From the NCBI GenBank assembly GCA_949710005.1, contig OX453277.1, positions 6,951,427 through 7,015,426 of the forward strand: a DNA stretch of 64,000 nt, in the 5' to 3' direction. This document shows, piece by piece, positions 11,635 through 25,400 of this stretch. This stretch comes from Ricordea florida (Eukaryota > Cnidaria > Anthozoa > Corallimorpharia > Ricordeidae). Position 1 is the stretch's first letter. Every line of letters starts with the position of its first letter. The notes under the pieces were generated by a model, which did no database searches, was not told the origin of the DNA, and saw nothing but the letters and a program-made list of their open reading frames with translations. The translations under genes were made by a program, and so were the position numbers.

Positions 11635-13353
11635 CAGTTGATCATTTTTCGGCTGGTTTCCATGGATCTATAAAGATTTGTTGTATAAACAGGCGATGGA
11701 GCTCTCTAATGTCCGTATGATGAACAGGTGAGAAAAATGTTCGTTTCTTTAACAAGGTTTAACATTTAGATAATATTATGCTGATTGAATCGGCATGCCC
11801 ATGATATTATCTACAATCCTCAATCCCCCACCTTGAAACTGAACTGTTATTTGTAGCATTTGTAAGTGGAAGTTGATTTTGTCGTTATAAACTAAAACAA
11901 ACTTGACATAAAGCGAGTATATTTCGCAGATTGCCTAGTTTGGCAGTTTTCGACCAGTTTGGTTCCGATAAAAAGCAAGGCAAGACCAACGCAGTCGTAA
12001 AATTACCTTAGACAGTGAACTGAAAAAATCTCAAGTTACCCCGCTATCATATTCCATGACATTTAGCTTTATTTGACAAGCAACACCGCCTTAAACTTGT
12101 TTGCAGCAACCTGTTAAAGTTTCCTCTGCTGATTTAGAAAACACCAATCTATTTTGAGGACAGTTAACTGGTGGGTTGGCTATAAACCTAAAGCAGCGCT
12201 TATTAAATTATTGAAAAAATAAGCCCGCAAGACGTACGTGTGCTTAGGACGAGACGCAATAAATTTGTGGATCAATATCAGTGTCTGGGCAACTGTACCC
12301 CTCCCCTAATCCAACAAGTTATAATGAGTTAAAAAGTTAGCGTTAATGTTGGTTTAAGGGAGGGGTAGGTGCACAGTTTGGATGAAATTCCAACGCGGTA
12401 CGAATCATAGTGCCTTAGGGGCCTGGGCCCTAGGAGCAAAAAAAAATCCAGCATAGTGGCTCTGAGCTCTCCTAAGACGCTTATTTGACGGAGGGAATCA
12501 CAACTCTAAGAAACGCTGTTTCGGGACAAAGCCAAAATTGTTCCGGGAATCTGGAGACTTTTTCGGGAATCGGGACACCTGGAAATGTTTCCGGGAGACA
12601 CGCGATAATTCCGGGACATTGCAGAAAAAAAACAACGGGACGTCGAAGGAAATTTTAAACATTTATCCCAAAAATTCGGGAGGATGATCCAAATTTCCTG
12701 GACGACTTAAGTTAACACCTAGTGTTGCTCAAACGGCGTTTGTTAGAATTATCATCCCCCGTTATTTGAATGGACCTCTCTGTGTAACTTTTCCATTGTT
12801 TTAGGGCTAGGAGCATTGTTTGTTTTGTTTGTTTTATTGTTCTTTGCTTGGGTAACGAGCCGGTAGTACAAGACCTTACTACGGCTGCTACATCGCCCAA
12901 AAAATTAAACGAGATCATTTTTTGTAAAGTGATCAATACAAACCATCAGATTGAACCTTAAACGTGGCTTTCGTCTAAAAAAAGAACAGTCTTTTTTATT
13001 CATTTCGATTGGCAAGGAGTTTAGCATTTACAACTTTCAGTTACAACAAGAACAAAAGCTGGTCGCATTTTCCTGAGCATTGAATTTACTGTTGACTCAG
13101 TATGTAGCTATAGGGTTATTATTATTACCAATTATCAATTATTGATGATGTAATATATCACAACGAATTATGTCGATTCATTCGCGGAGCGCGCGGGTAC
13201 GCATTTATAGAATCAATTAACACGTATCAATGGTTAATAATGCATTTTTAATCAAAACCTTTGTACTGAGGTTAATGGAATAACGGAGCAAAAGGACTTT
13301 TTGACTTTTTATACATGTAGAGCTAAGAGGAGCGTAACGCCAGATTTCTGGCA
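11635..13353. other. Upstream region of the main gene
   Basis: It holds the hairpin repeat at 12283 and a degenerate run of ttccggga motifs at 12530-12680. The 5' UTR and promoter must lie in its right part or further upstream; no firm promoter element was recognised. Confidence 0.4.
12283..12392. repeat. Short hairpin MITE-like repeat
   Basis: GGGCAACTGTACCCCTCCCC on the left and GGGAGGGGTAGGTGCACAGT on the right can fold back on each other around an AT-rich loop. No coding content. Confidence 0.5.
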
Positions 13354-13480
13354 ATGAAACCGACTATCTTACTTCTTGTTCTGATGTGGCTAGTTTGCCA
13401 AGGTGCTGGAAATGAGAAATTGTCAGCGGACGACAAGCTCGCGAAGACAAAAACTCAGAATACCACTCCATCGTTTCAAG
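13354..13480 (+). CDS. Exon 1: start codon and signal peptide
   Basis: ATG at 13354 opens [20 protein letters not shown], a basic start, a hydrophobic core and a small-residue cleavage region near residues 17-19: a standard secretory signal. The rest is a hydrophilic Lys/Thr-rich propeptide start. The donor AAG|GTTGGT follows 13480 and leaves phase 1. A TATA-like stretch (ttttatac) lies about 45 bases upstream, which is weak promoter evidence. Confidence 0.8.
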
Positions 13481-16400
13481 GTTGGTTTTAACATTCTAAC
13501 CGAAAGTTAAATAGGAGAAAGCTTCCAAAAACTACACAAAGATCGCAGAAAGCCGACATCGTGGGCAACTGCTCGACGCTTTGTTTTACTCTCGTCGCAA
13601 AACAACTCCTAAAACGCACGCGCAGATGACGAAACATTTTCGTTTTATGCAAAACTGAGTTATATTAACTCATTTGCTGGGCTCTCACTATCAGAAATGA
13701 CGGAGAAGTTTTAAAAACTGGAAAGAATTGATTCTGTGGTAAATGTGGTAGTAAAACGGCGAATTGAATAAAATAATCGGAAAATTCTCTTGTAGAATGG
13801 AGTGACAGACAAGATTTATTCACAACAAACATTCTGCCTTAGTAATTTAGTCAAAAATGCTTTAGTACAATACTGTTGGGGTCATTTTACGAAATGAAAA
13901 AGTCATGCTAAATTTGAGTGTTTTCCACTGAGTTCTTTCTTGGCCTTATTACCTACAGTTCGGGTTTCGAAGTCGGTTTTTAAGAGTTTTTCAGCAGAGG
14001 AAAAGAGACAGTCAAAAGCGGAAGTCCAAAGAAATGACGAATGACCATTGATAGGGAACGCAAGAAATTGACGGAGAAATGTTATTGTCTATGTTATTGT
14101 GGGTTTAAATCGTCAAAAGCATTTCGTCTATCCTTGAAAACATGCTTTCAAGTTGTGTTTAATAGGCTCTTTGGCGACCGAAGCAAACGTTTAATTTATC
14201 AGGCCATAAATAATTCCCCACTGACTTTACCGCTTGCTTTATTGTTCCTTTGTCTTTTAGTCAGCGCCGTGTCTGACCACGGAATGCCTAACATCAGACA
14301 ACCAATTAAACGTCGAAGCAAAAGGAATTTTGTGGAGTGGAAATGGGATTCACCTAATATTCCTTACGCATTCGACGATAAACTCGGTGAGTTTTTCGAC
14401 CAAGTTTATAGAGTTCCAAAGTCAAGTGATCTAAGTCACATTTTTTTCTTTTTTTTTTGTTTGTTTTGGCAAAACATAGTTTCCACTTAGGCTGCAACCT
14501 TTGCCAAAATACCTTGGACCGACTGACAGAATTTGTTGTTTTCCTACAGATTTTCTGCATCGTAAGAAAATCTTATGCCCTCTCTCCCTTGAACAATGTT
14601 GGGATATATTTTTCCAAGCGCAATAAATTGGTTCTGAAGAGAAAAAAAAATGTCTGTTTGTCCTAGATTTTTGGCAAAGATAATAAGTCTTGTGTCTAAG
14701 AGAGAGTCATAAGCAGAAGCACAAGTATTGTAATAACGGCAATGAAAACAAGCATAAATAAACAAAAACAGAAGCGCAAAGAGATCTGACGAGAGTGAAA
14801 TTGAATTCTTCTTTTCACTTTGTTCCTATGACATGAGAAAACACGTGAAAAAAAATTAAAAAAAATTCTTAATTCTAATGTCATTGCGCTGTGTAAACGT
14901 TTTGAATACACGAAGGAAATCACATATTAGTCAACGTGTTGCAAATATGGGACGTATAAACAAGTTTTAATGCCCCCCGTATGATACATAAAGTCTTATC
15001 GTTTGTTCACATTTATGACTTTGCGTTTAATATCAAAAATACTAATACTGATAGAAAAGCTTTGGAATTTGGAACCCATTTTATTCAATTATTATGCTTG
15101 ACGGCCAAAGACGTTTACTGAAGAAGTTGAATGAAGGAACTGAGAAACTGTATTTTTTATTTCAGAGTCTGGGGTAAAAGGATTCTTTTACGATGCCTTC
15201 AGGAAGATAGAGAAGAAAACCTGCATCCGATTTAAACCCCGCAAAAATGAGTCCGATTATGTTTACATTGCAGTAGTAGATTTTGGAGGGTAAGTTGGTC
15301 AAAAAGAGGTATTTAAATTTGACACGCTGGTTATTATAAAAAAATTTGTCGTGTTTCTTTTCTAATTATTTAATTATCACATATATCGTGAAAATGTGAT
15401 AAGTTCAAGATTGCTGTGTCCTCGCCTCACCTTGGGAAAAAGATCTGCAACTGTGGTGTCTTGATGTAGTCAGTTTTATTCCAACAAATATGTTGCCCCG
15501 ACCATCACCATCGCTTACAGCGTGACCTCCACCAACTGAAGCAGTGGGCTGCTAAGTGTCAGATGAGATTCGCACTCTCTAAATGTTTTGTACTCTCTGT
15601 GACCTTGCGTACTACGTAACTCATCGCATTTCAGCTACCGGTTGAGTGATACTGGCCTCGAAGAGGTTACGTATTACAGGTATCCAGGCAATTACATCAC
15701 GAGCTCTCTCAGTTGGTCTCTGCCAGATGCGAAGAAGTTAAAACAAAGGCAAATAGAATTTTGTGTGTTCTCCAGCGGAACCTTTCATCTTGCGACAGGG
15801 CGATCAAGTCGCGAGCCAGTGGTAGTCTTGTCCGTCCAATCGCGGAGTACTCAAGCGTTGCTTGGTCACCACACACTGCCAAAGATATTTCTGCCATTGA
15901 GTCTATCCAACGGAGAGCTACCCGCTTTGTCTTAAATGACTACTCCCGTAACAGCAGCGTCTCTGCTATGCTAGCTGACCTGAACTGGCAATCGCTTGAG
16001 GAACGCCGCATTATCAATGATTTGACGATGTTTTATAAGATCAATTTCAATTTTGTGAACATGCATCTCTTTCCCGGCCAAAATAAACCTAGGTTTTCAG
16101 GGGGCTATGAGGTCGCACGATTTTAAATTTATGCCACTATCATCTTCAGTAAATGCATATAAATATTCGTTCTTCCCTAGAACAATCCCGGTCTGCAATG
16201 GTCTTCATTTTTCAGTGATAGACGCGTCATCTGCCTGCCATTTCAAAGCTAGTATTGTATTTAATTAATGCTACTTTGTTACCTTTCTGTTCTTATTAGC
16301 TATTTGTGTAATTTGATAATCTAGTTAACAGTATATTTAGTTCAATGTATATTGTAGTTGTCTAGCTAGTAGTTTACCACCTATTGCCAGATTAGTGTAC

Positions 16401-19400
16401 AAATGGCAATTATGATAATCAAAGATTAAAAAAGTCGTGAACGCTTAGCGGGCCTATGATCATAATAATAATAATAATAATAGTAATAATAATAGTAATA
16501 GTAATAAATATTTCTATGGCGCAGAACTCCAATAAATTGCCCTGGCGCCTTACAACAGAGAGATGAATTACAAACAAAATAATTTTTTCAACCTTCATTA
16601 AAAGATCAGTCTTCAACACAATTTTAAAAATGTCAACAGATGAACTTCTACGTATTAAGGCAAGGAGTTCCACAATCTAGGGGCGCACACTGCAAAAGAT
16701 CGATCCCCAATAATTCGCGTCTTTGAAGATGGTTCTACAAGATCATTATTACAAACAGATCCCAAAGAATAAGAACTCCCACGATAAGCTAAAAGATCAG
16801 ACAAATAAGACGTTGCCATACCATTAAGAGAAACTAAAAGACAAATTTTAAAATCAATGCGATGCCTACCAATAGAAAACCACTGTAGTTCAATTAGAGT
16901 TGGAGTAATATGATCAAACTTCATCGTCTTACAAACAAGGCGAGCAGCAGAATTTTGAACAGATTGTAATTTAGCAATGGTAATAAAAAAGAGAGCTACA
17001 ATAATCGAGTTTAGAGGTAACAAAAGCATGAACTACCGTTTGAGGAGCTTCACGGGTCAAATGCTTTTTAATCCTTGAGAAATTCCTGACATGATAGCCG
17101 ACTTGCTCTCTACGTAATGTGTGATTTAAAAGGCATAGTATGAAAAACAAAAATTAATTATTTTACTTTTTGCCAAAATGAAAAGAAATAATTACAGCAT
17201 AAAATTAATTACCTGAAATAGGCAAAAATCTACCCAGAATAGGAATAAACTAAACGAGCTGAGTAGTTACAAAAAAAATAAATAAATTACTTTGACTAGG
17301 TTGTACATGACTGTCAGCATTAATTAAAACAACACCAAGATTGGAAGCAGCTTTAACTAAAACAACGTCGACATCCCCAACACGTAAACACAATAAAGAT
17401 GGGCATAAACAATAGCTGGAATGAATAAGCAATAATTAGCCATTTTCTAAACGAGTCGGAATCTGGGTTAGACTTTCAACCGCAATGGCTCTTGGGATTG
17501 TTTGGAGGGACAGTATCAAGGTAAACAAGTATGGTGTAGTATAACCACTTTGTTCCAGCTGGCTGCAATGATAGTTTCAGAAATGGGGCTAACCTTCACT
17601 TTCACAGAATTCCTAACATTAATTCTATGATGTTCGAAAGAAGTACGTACTGTAGTTTTTATCAGTAGGAAGCGAACGCTTAAATTAAATTCTAACAGTA
17701 TGCCGGGATTTGCTCAGCTGATTTCGATGGAGGAGCAAACTTTGCAGAACTCATTTGCCTTCAATTTTTACAAAACAATGGTCGCACGTAGAGTATTGAA
17801 GATGACTAGTTTCGAAGAAATGCAAAGTAGTCAATCGAACAAAACATGTTTAAGTTTCAATTCATTGAAAACCATCCTCTAGTAAATTGGTGTATCCCAT
17901 GATTCTGTGAGAACATTTAATGCCTTAGGTCGTTCTCTCAAATCGCTGGAGCTCAATTCTAGAATATTCTTTAATTCTTGTAATTTTTGTAGGGTGTCTC
18001 TTTTTAAGATTAATAAATGCTGAACTGATATTTATATCAACTCGGGCTCCCTATGCAGTAGATCCTGAGTTTTCTTTAAAACATAATCCCTTTACATTTT
18101 GTCCTATTAAATGCAGGCAGCAATGCAGGCGACACGTTTGTTTATATGGAAATATTATGGTGCCTATTCCTTTTCGCGTGAAAATTACTCAAGCGACTTG
18201 GATCATGCACAGTCATTTTGCCGCTGTGTCAGTGCAGGCGCAGTAGGCCCATGCATGCGCATTAGTACCTCACTGTCGATTTGTGACAACGTAAAAACGA
18301 AGCCCGACTTCAATTCGGTCGTTCCTCCTACCCCGGGAATCTCGAGTTATAAATCATGTTTTCATTATTATTTTTCTTTTCAAGGTGTTTTTCCTACATT
18401 GGTAAGACTGGAGGTGGCGCAAATCCTCTGAACATAGGACCAAGTTGTGATTACAAAAAAGAAGCACTGCATTTTTTAGTGCACCTTCTGGGAATGAATG
18501 ATGAACATCTCCGTCCAGACAGGGACAAATTCATCAAAGTATTCACCTTTGCGTTGAAGTCTCGTAAGAGCAAATCTTTATTATTTCTTTAATTATCCAA
18601 CGATTGCAAATCGAGATAAGCATCACTTGGCGCTGTATTTTTCCTTTTCGATTAATTTTGGGTCAGTCACGGTTTTCGCTTTAACAGTGAACTTGTGTAA
18701 GATCTGAGCTGGAAATTTTTAGCGTTACTAGGCTTAATTGGTTTACTATTTACACGGGAAAACTAGCCAGTGTACGATTTTAGTGGATGGTAAACAAAAT
18801 TCAGCATTGGGGTGTTAAGTTAGGGATGGTTGTTTACCATTTACAAAACGACCCATTCCTGTTTACAGGCTGAATTTAAAACTGACATCAAAAGGTATTA
18901 TAGACGACTTTAAAGGAAATGGAACTTGAAATTCTGTTTAAAACAATCCGAAAGAATAAAACTGAGCTACCTTTTGAGGCGTTTCGTTGCTCCGAGAAAA
19001 TTTCCACCAAAACGTTCAGGAACTCGTATTCCATTTACATTGCAACCGGAATTTCCGGAAACGTTTTGTAAATGGTAAACCACTTAGAATTCTTAAAATT
19101 CCCATTGAGCTAAAAACTGCATGTAATACTTGCATTTCTCAAAAAGAAAAAAAAGAAGCAACTTGATCAAGTTTGCTTTCACCCCCCAACAGATAGTAGT
19201 ATATCCCACAAAAATTTTGGTTGACAGTTGCATAACACTGGGGGGATAGAAGTTTGTCCTTCATCAGAGCAACTGTTAGAGCAGCTTACATAATCAACTC
19301 ATTCAATGAATCCGTTTTTTGTGTGTGAGTTTCAATTTCGAAACGACGCGACTTAAACGTCTCCTTATTTGCTGATTTTTGTTTTGGTAGATGATGCGGT

Positions 19401-22400
19401 CGCCGCACAGAAGAAAAAGTACGGTAACTTGGTAGGCGAACCATACGACTACAGATCTGTGATGCACCACGCTAATAACTACTTGACGGAGGACAAAACT
19501 AAACCAATCATAATGAAGTTAATGCCAGGAGGACCTGTGATTGGACAACGAAATATGCTTTCTGACCTAGATGCGAGAAAAATCAACAAGTTCTATGGCT
19601 GCAAAGTCCGCCCTAGTAAGCTCGATTTATATGGCTCCTGTCTCTCGAAAGCTCTTCCAATTTTTTTTTTCTTTCGAAAGCCCTTCCAATCCATTTTTCG
19701 GACCCGGGTTACAGTAATGAAAGGTGGGATCCCTCAACCTTGCTCCCCTAAACGTTTCAGCAGAAAATTTCAGTTTGTTAGTTAAAAGTAAAATTGAAGA
19801 TTTTTCTTGTTAGAGGTATTGAGCACACTTGAACCAGCCTATAAAGGGTTTTTCCGAAGTAGCCTCTCCAGTACCATTAAAACTATGTTTTTTTGTCTGT
19901 TTTTCAGAGCCGAAACCTCCACCGAAGGAAACGAATGTCGAGCTCGTGTCAGGTATTGTATTTTGAGAACTTCAATAGGTTAACCATAAATTAATGGAAG
20001 ATATTAAACGGAGGCGCGATGATATGGATTTTATTATCGAGTGGTGTAAACAATATTTTACGAACTACGAACAAGAGCGGTGAGTGAGTAAAATACTGTT
20101 TCACTTCGAGACAATAAAACCAGTCTTGCTGCTATTGTTAGCTTGCAACACAAACATAATTTAGTTAACTAGGGTATCTTAAAGATAGTGATGCTGCGGC
20201 ACATTCTGTTGATACTGACATAGTTTAGGCAGTGTTCCATCTACCCGCGTGTCCCAAGACTTGTTAAAGCACCTTCCTTTAATTCTCAAAATCGTCACAA
20301 ATTTTGGCGTTACGAAAAGTGGTTTAAGATCCCTCTGCCACTCCCCACCAAAAGAAATTCAAATTCGACAAGTATGAAGGAAAATTAAAACCACATTAGG
20401 TCTAGGTTTATTTAGTTTTATCTTCAGTCATTGACTTTATACTAACCTTTATGCCCAAATCATGGACAAAATGCTTCGTCTAGAACGCACAAAATTCCTT
20501 TCTGTTCATTATTACGGTTAACTGTTATGGTGTAGTGAAGTCATTGAGGGTTACATCATTGTCTGTAGAAAAAAAATACGATTATGTAACTGTCCTGGTG
20601 TGTACCAACTTCATGCATGGTGACGCATCGATGGCGAGGTGTGACTATGTTTGGATATGAAACGATACATATCAACCTCCCCTTTACCAGATTGGGACAA
20701 TCGAAATATGTGAAAATTGTAGGAGCAAAAAGCTGATTTATGTTTGGACATAAAACGATACACATAGATCTCCCATTTACCAAATCCCAAAAATCGAAAG
20801 ATGTGGAAATTGTATGAGCAAACAGCTGACTTATAAATTCTGAACTGGTACGCATTAAATGTCTCCAGAATGTTGACAGATGGTGCGTGTCGAGGATGCG
20901 TCCATCGCGATGTGTGGAAATGCTAAAGCTTTAGCTTAAATTCATGTTTGGACAAATGATCGCAGCAGAGAAGAAATTAGCGTGTTAACGGTTCAGTTTG
21001 TTTAAATTATTCCACAAGCTTTAGTACCGACAATTTCACTTCATTTAAGAATTCAACCAAGGAGGCGAGACTCCTACGAAATGACACACTAAGTTTTAAA
21101 TTAAGATGTCACAATTAATCGTCCAGATTTACAAACTTTCACTGAAATTCACGCGAAAAAGGAGGCCGGTGCGACGGTATGACATCCTCATGCTTTTCTG
21201 GGGCAATGCATTCTGGTAAAAAGTGCCGCTAAGAGCTCTGGTAAAAACTGTGGTTAAATGCAAGGCATTCTGGTAAAAAGTGTGGTTAAATGCAGTGCAT
21301 TCTGGTAAAAAGTGATGAATTCGAGAATTCGTCCAATCTTGTATATCTCTCTTAAATCTTGATTATGTTGCTGCTCGCTCGCTGCGCTCGCTCCGCAGCA
21401 GTTAGTTAAGCAGCTTAAGTTCTACCACTCGACTTATTGACCTGTGTAATGTGAGCGTGCATTTAGTTGAGAGACCACGATCGTTTACCATTTGCAAGGA
21501 AAATCCGGTTAGAATGGAACTCTTGTAATGATACAGAGTTTTCCTGGTATGGGGTTTTGCCAGGCCCTAGTCTCTCGCGGATGGAAGAAAACAATAACAA
21601 ATCAAAATGGCGGTGTCGAAAGGCGGGAAAAGGGGCCGAGGTGAACTGGGTCGAGTGGGATTTTACAAATGTACTACTGGAATTTCCAGTCATTTCGGTT
21701 GGAACGGGAAAAGAGGAATACGTCTGAGGATTTCCATCTTTTCCGAAAACTTTCCGGTGGAATGAGATGTACAATTTTAATATCCAACCGGAATTTTCGG
21801 TCCTTATTGACAAATGGTAAACACTCCAACCTTAGCTTCGGAGATTTTCTGCGACGCTGAAAACGAAACCGTCGACGTCGTGAAATCTACTTCATTTTTG
21901 GAACAAGCAAGCCAGGAAACGAAAGTAAGAAGACTTCAATTTCTACAATAAAGTTATCTATTAGTTTAGCGTCCGTCTATGTTAGAGGCGTGTGATTTGA
22001 AATTAGCTTCTACGCTTGCCGTGAACACCTGTACATAGAAGTGTTATGTCCATGCTCTATTTTCCCTCTTAGTTCAAACCGCTTCACTATAACGTCAACC
22101 TCGACTCGAACGTCTTTTTACAAGAATAATCTATTTAAGTTAAAGAGATCGACTAAATTTAAAGCGAACTAGACGCTCTCGGGAGCGTTCACTCGGGCTA
22201 CACTTGATAATACGGCTTCGAACAAACGTGAATGTCAGTTTACGCCTAAGTTTTGTATATATTGTATATTAAATAGATTTAGGCAAGCCTAAAAACGGAG
22301 CTCCTCACACAGACCCTCACACATTGAAAATGCTGTCACTAAAGTTATTAAATACGCCTGGTGTACGCAACTACTTAAAGAAGATTCGATAGCTGAAATA

Positions 22401-25400
22401 AATCGTCAAATCGACTCAACGGAAGAGCCATTGCTCGAAAAACAAAGCCTCGTTTCGGTTTAAGACATTCTAAATATCCCGGATGACTATGGCCGCCATG
22501 TTGGGGCAACGTCGTCGTCGTCGCTAGGCGCACGCGCCCGCGAGCCATGCCGCTAGCCACGATGACCATGAAAACTCAAAGGCATGGTTTTCTCAATTTC
22601 TATCCTCGCACGGTTGTTATGGGGCTCCTCTCTGCGGCTCTTCGAGCCGCTGTGGAGCTCCGGTCCGCTACTATATGGCTGGTTCCTCGACCGCAAAAAG
22701 CCTACCAGACTGTATATCGCACCGCAATGCTTGTCGACGTCGTTTTTAATCTGAGCGATTTTATCATAAAGTTTTCTAAGGTTTTACAGAAATTTCAATG
22801 ATAATTGGGTTTGTTTACTAATCGAATTAATGTTGACCAATCAGCTTTCTTGGTTCCCACGGTAGAAACCAGTTGTGAAACTTGATGGAATTCATCTGAT
22901 TCCAAGTTATCGAAGGCGAAGAAGTGATATATGGGAAAAACAACAATATTACTCCTCAATCGGATATACTTTTCTTCCGATTTAGCCTTATTGGCCCTGT
23001 ACCCGCTAATGTCTTTCCACACGACCACGTAGAGAAAAAACTTGAGTTTGAATAAGAAAAGATTCAGAGATGATTTTGAAAAGAAGCCTTAGGGAATTCG
23101 GGCTGACAAACATAGTCACCGAGTTAACAGCTTTGTTAGCCGTTTTGCGGTCATAATTACCAAGAACTTTATTATAAACAAACAACAAGTTCAATAGATT
23201 TTAGAAACAGTCTGTAGCAATCCTTTGAAACGTCAACCGTTTCACCTACAAGCGCAATCAAACTTTGAGCGTTATCACGCTTTTGTTGTCAAGTCTTTGT
23301 CTTGCAACTACTTTCTACGCGACCACGCATGAGACAGACCGCAATTAAGACAACTTCATCCAAAAATGCGACCAAAATTTAAATTAGATGAAAAAATCCT
23401 TAGAACCTCCTTTATTCGTGTATTGTTGTCTTGCACAAATTGTTGACTCGAGGCATCCAACGACGCGTGTCTTGTCGCTGTACAAAATTCATGTATTAAC
23501 TTCAGCTTTTGGATCCCAATGACAACAGTAGCTGACAATTCAAGAGTTAGTAGTATTCATGTGCATAACATTGGCTTTCAAAGATGGTTCAGAGTACACA
23601 TCTTTCGTATCCAACATCAATGGTGCAATAACTTGATGAAGCCTCGTTTTCACAATAGCAATACCCAAGGGCCTCTGCGGGTAGTCCGATTTGCGACGTT
23701 GTCGATAGACTGATAGACTGATAGACCGAAAAGGCAAACCTAGACTCGGGCTACTTTTGGTAGTAGCCGGAGTAATGATACACGGTTCAACATTTGTTGA
23801 GCAACAAATGTTGCCACTGTTGATTAACAAAAGTTGAACAGTGTATCATGTGATTTTGAATGTTGAAAATAGACCTTTCAACATGTTGAACGTTGTTGAA
23901 TGTTGCTAAACGGAATAGAGCTCGGCTCTATTCCGTTCAACATGTTGCCGCTTGTTGAACGACATCAACCAATCGCTTTTTAGTTTGGTGTCACGTGTTT
24001 TCCTGAAGGTTTTAAAATGGCCGCGGAAGCGTTCAAACGGACGACGAAGTTAACAAGTGAGCTCATCATCTGTATGAAAAATGTCCTACGTTGTAGGATA
24101 TTCGTATGAAAGACTACAAGAACAGAGGGGTAAGCGACAAAGCTATATATAGCAGGGAAGGAGCTCCTTCAAGGATGTAATATCCATCCAAAGAAAATCC
24201 CGGTGACTGGGGATGTCGAGGTTTCTGAGTTCCGTAAACAGTGTTCAATATCCCCCGATTGACGTTCTATTTTTAAGCCATTCTCTAATCCAGGTTTTAC
24301 GGTTTCTCCGTCTCCTTTGCCTCCGTTACATGAGTACAACGACAACACTTGCAGAGCACAGCGATAGTAACCTATCTTATTTTGGTGCCACTACGGGAAC
24401 AATGTTTCACGCTTGTTGCTCTACAAAAGTTGAATACATGTCACTGACTCAACAAGCTCCAACATCAATTCAACAAAGCGCAAAATCGTTCAACATTTGT
24501 TGCTCTTTGTTGCTCAACAAATGTTGAATCATGTATTGGTCGCTTAACGCTACTAGAGGGTTATTCTTCAGAATTATCTACTTCGATCGCCATAGCATCC
24601 GATATAAAGAAGCTTTGATTAAACTTTGAATTGTTGGAACCTCTGGCCTATTAAGTTGTGCTTAGATGGCCATGGTTTGCTTATGACTTAACACTACATC
24701 TGTCACTGTACAAAAAACAAGGCTTGCGACACAGCGTGGAATAATCGTATCGACACACATACAATAAACACATTAATTTTTACGTGGAAGAAAGTCCTGA
24801 AAGCCAGGGTAATTTATGTAATCAGGGTCCGAACTTGGCATAAGGAAGGGAGATACATTAGCTTATAGTATGGGTGTCCTGCAAAAGCCGGTATTTCTTG
24901 ACTTCCTCTTTTTCGCATAACTTAATCTTTTCCCATGCATTTTATATATAAAAAATTCTAAAATCAGCCTACAAAAAAACTCTTTTTCACGTGCTGGAGC
25001 AAAAGTGTGGAATGGGATACCTGAAAGAATAAACAAGCTGCCAAAAACTAGTTTTAAGAAAGAAATTAAAAGAGTGTTATTTGACATTCTGAAAACTGAT
25101 TCAGATAAATTGAATTCCGATGATTTGCATTCCGATGAGTTGAATTGTGATCTGAAATTAAATCCAATACGTTGAATTATGATAAAGTAATTCCGATGAA
25201 TTCAGATGAATTAAAATAACAACCTTCACAACAGAATAGAAAACACTTCCACAAAATTAAAATGATATTATCGCGGTGATAACTCCCTAACTTAATGCGT
25301 CTTTCAAAATTATTGAATTCCAAAAGAGATATGGTGTAGGTATCGCATTGCACGCTTAATTTAAGAAATGTAAGCAGAATGCTGAAAACATGAATACACT

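Noticed and set aside
18111..18431. 106-codon open frame upstream of exon 4
   Set aside because: It spans intron sequence into exon 4 in the wrong frame; no domain.
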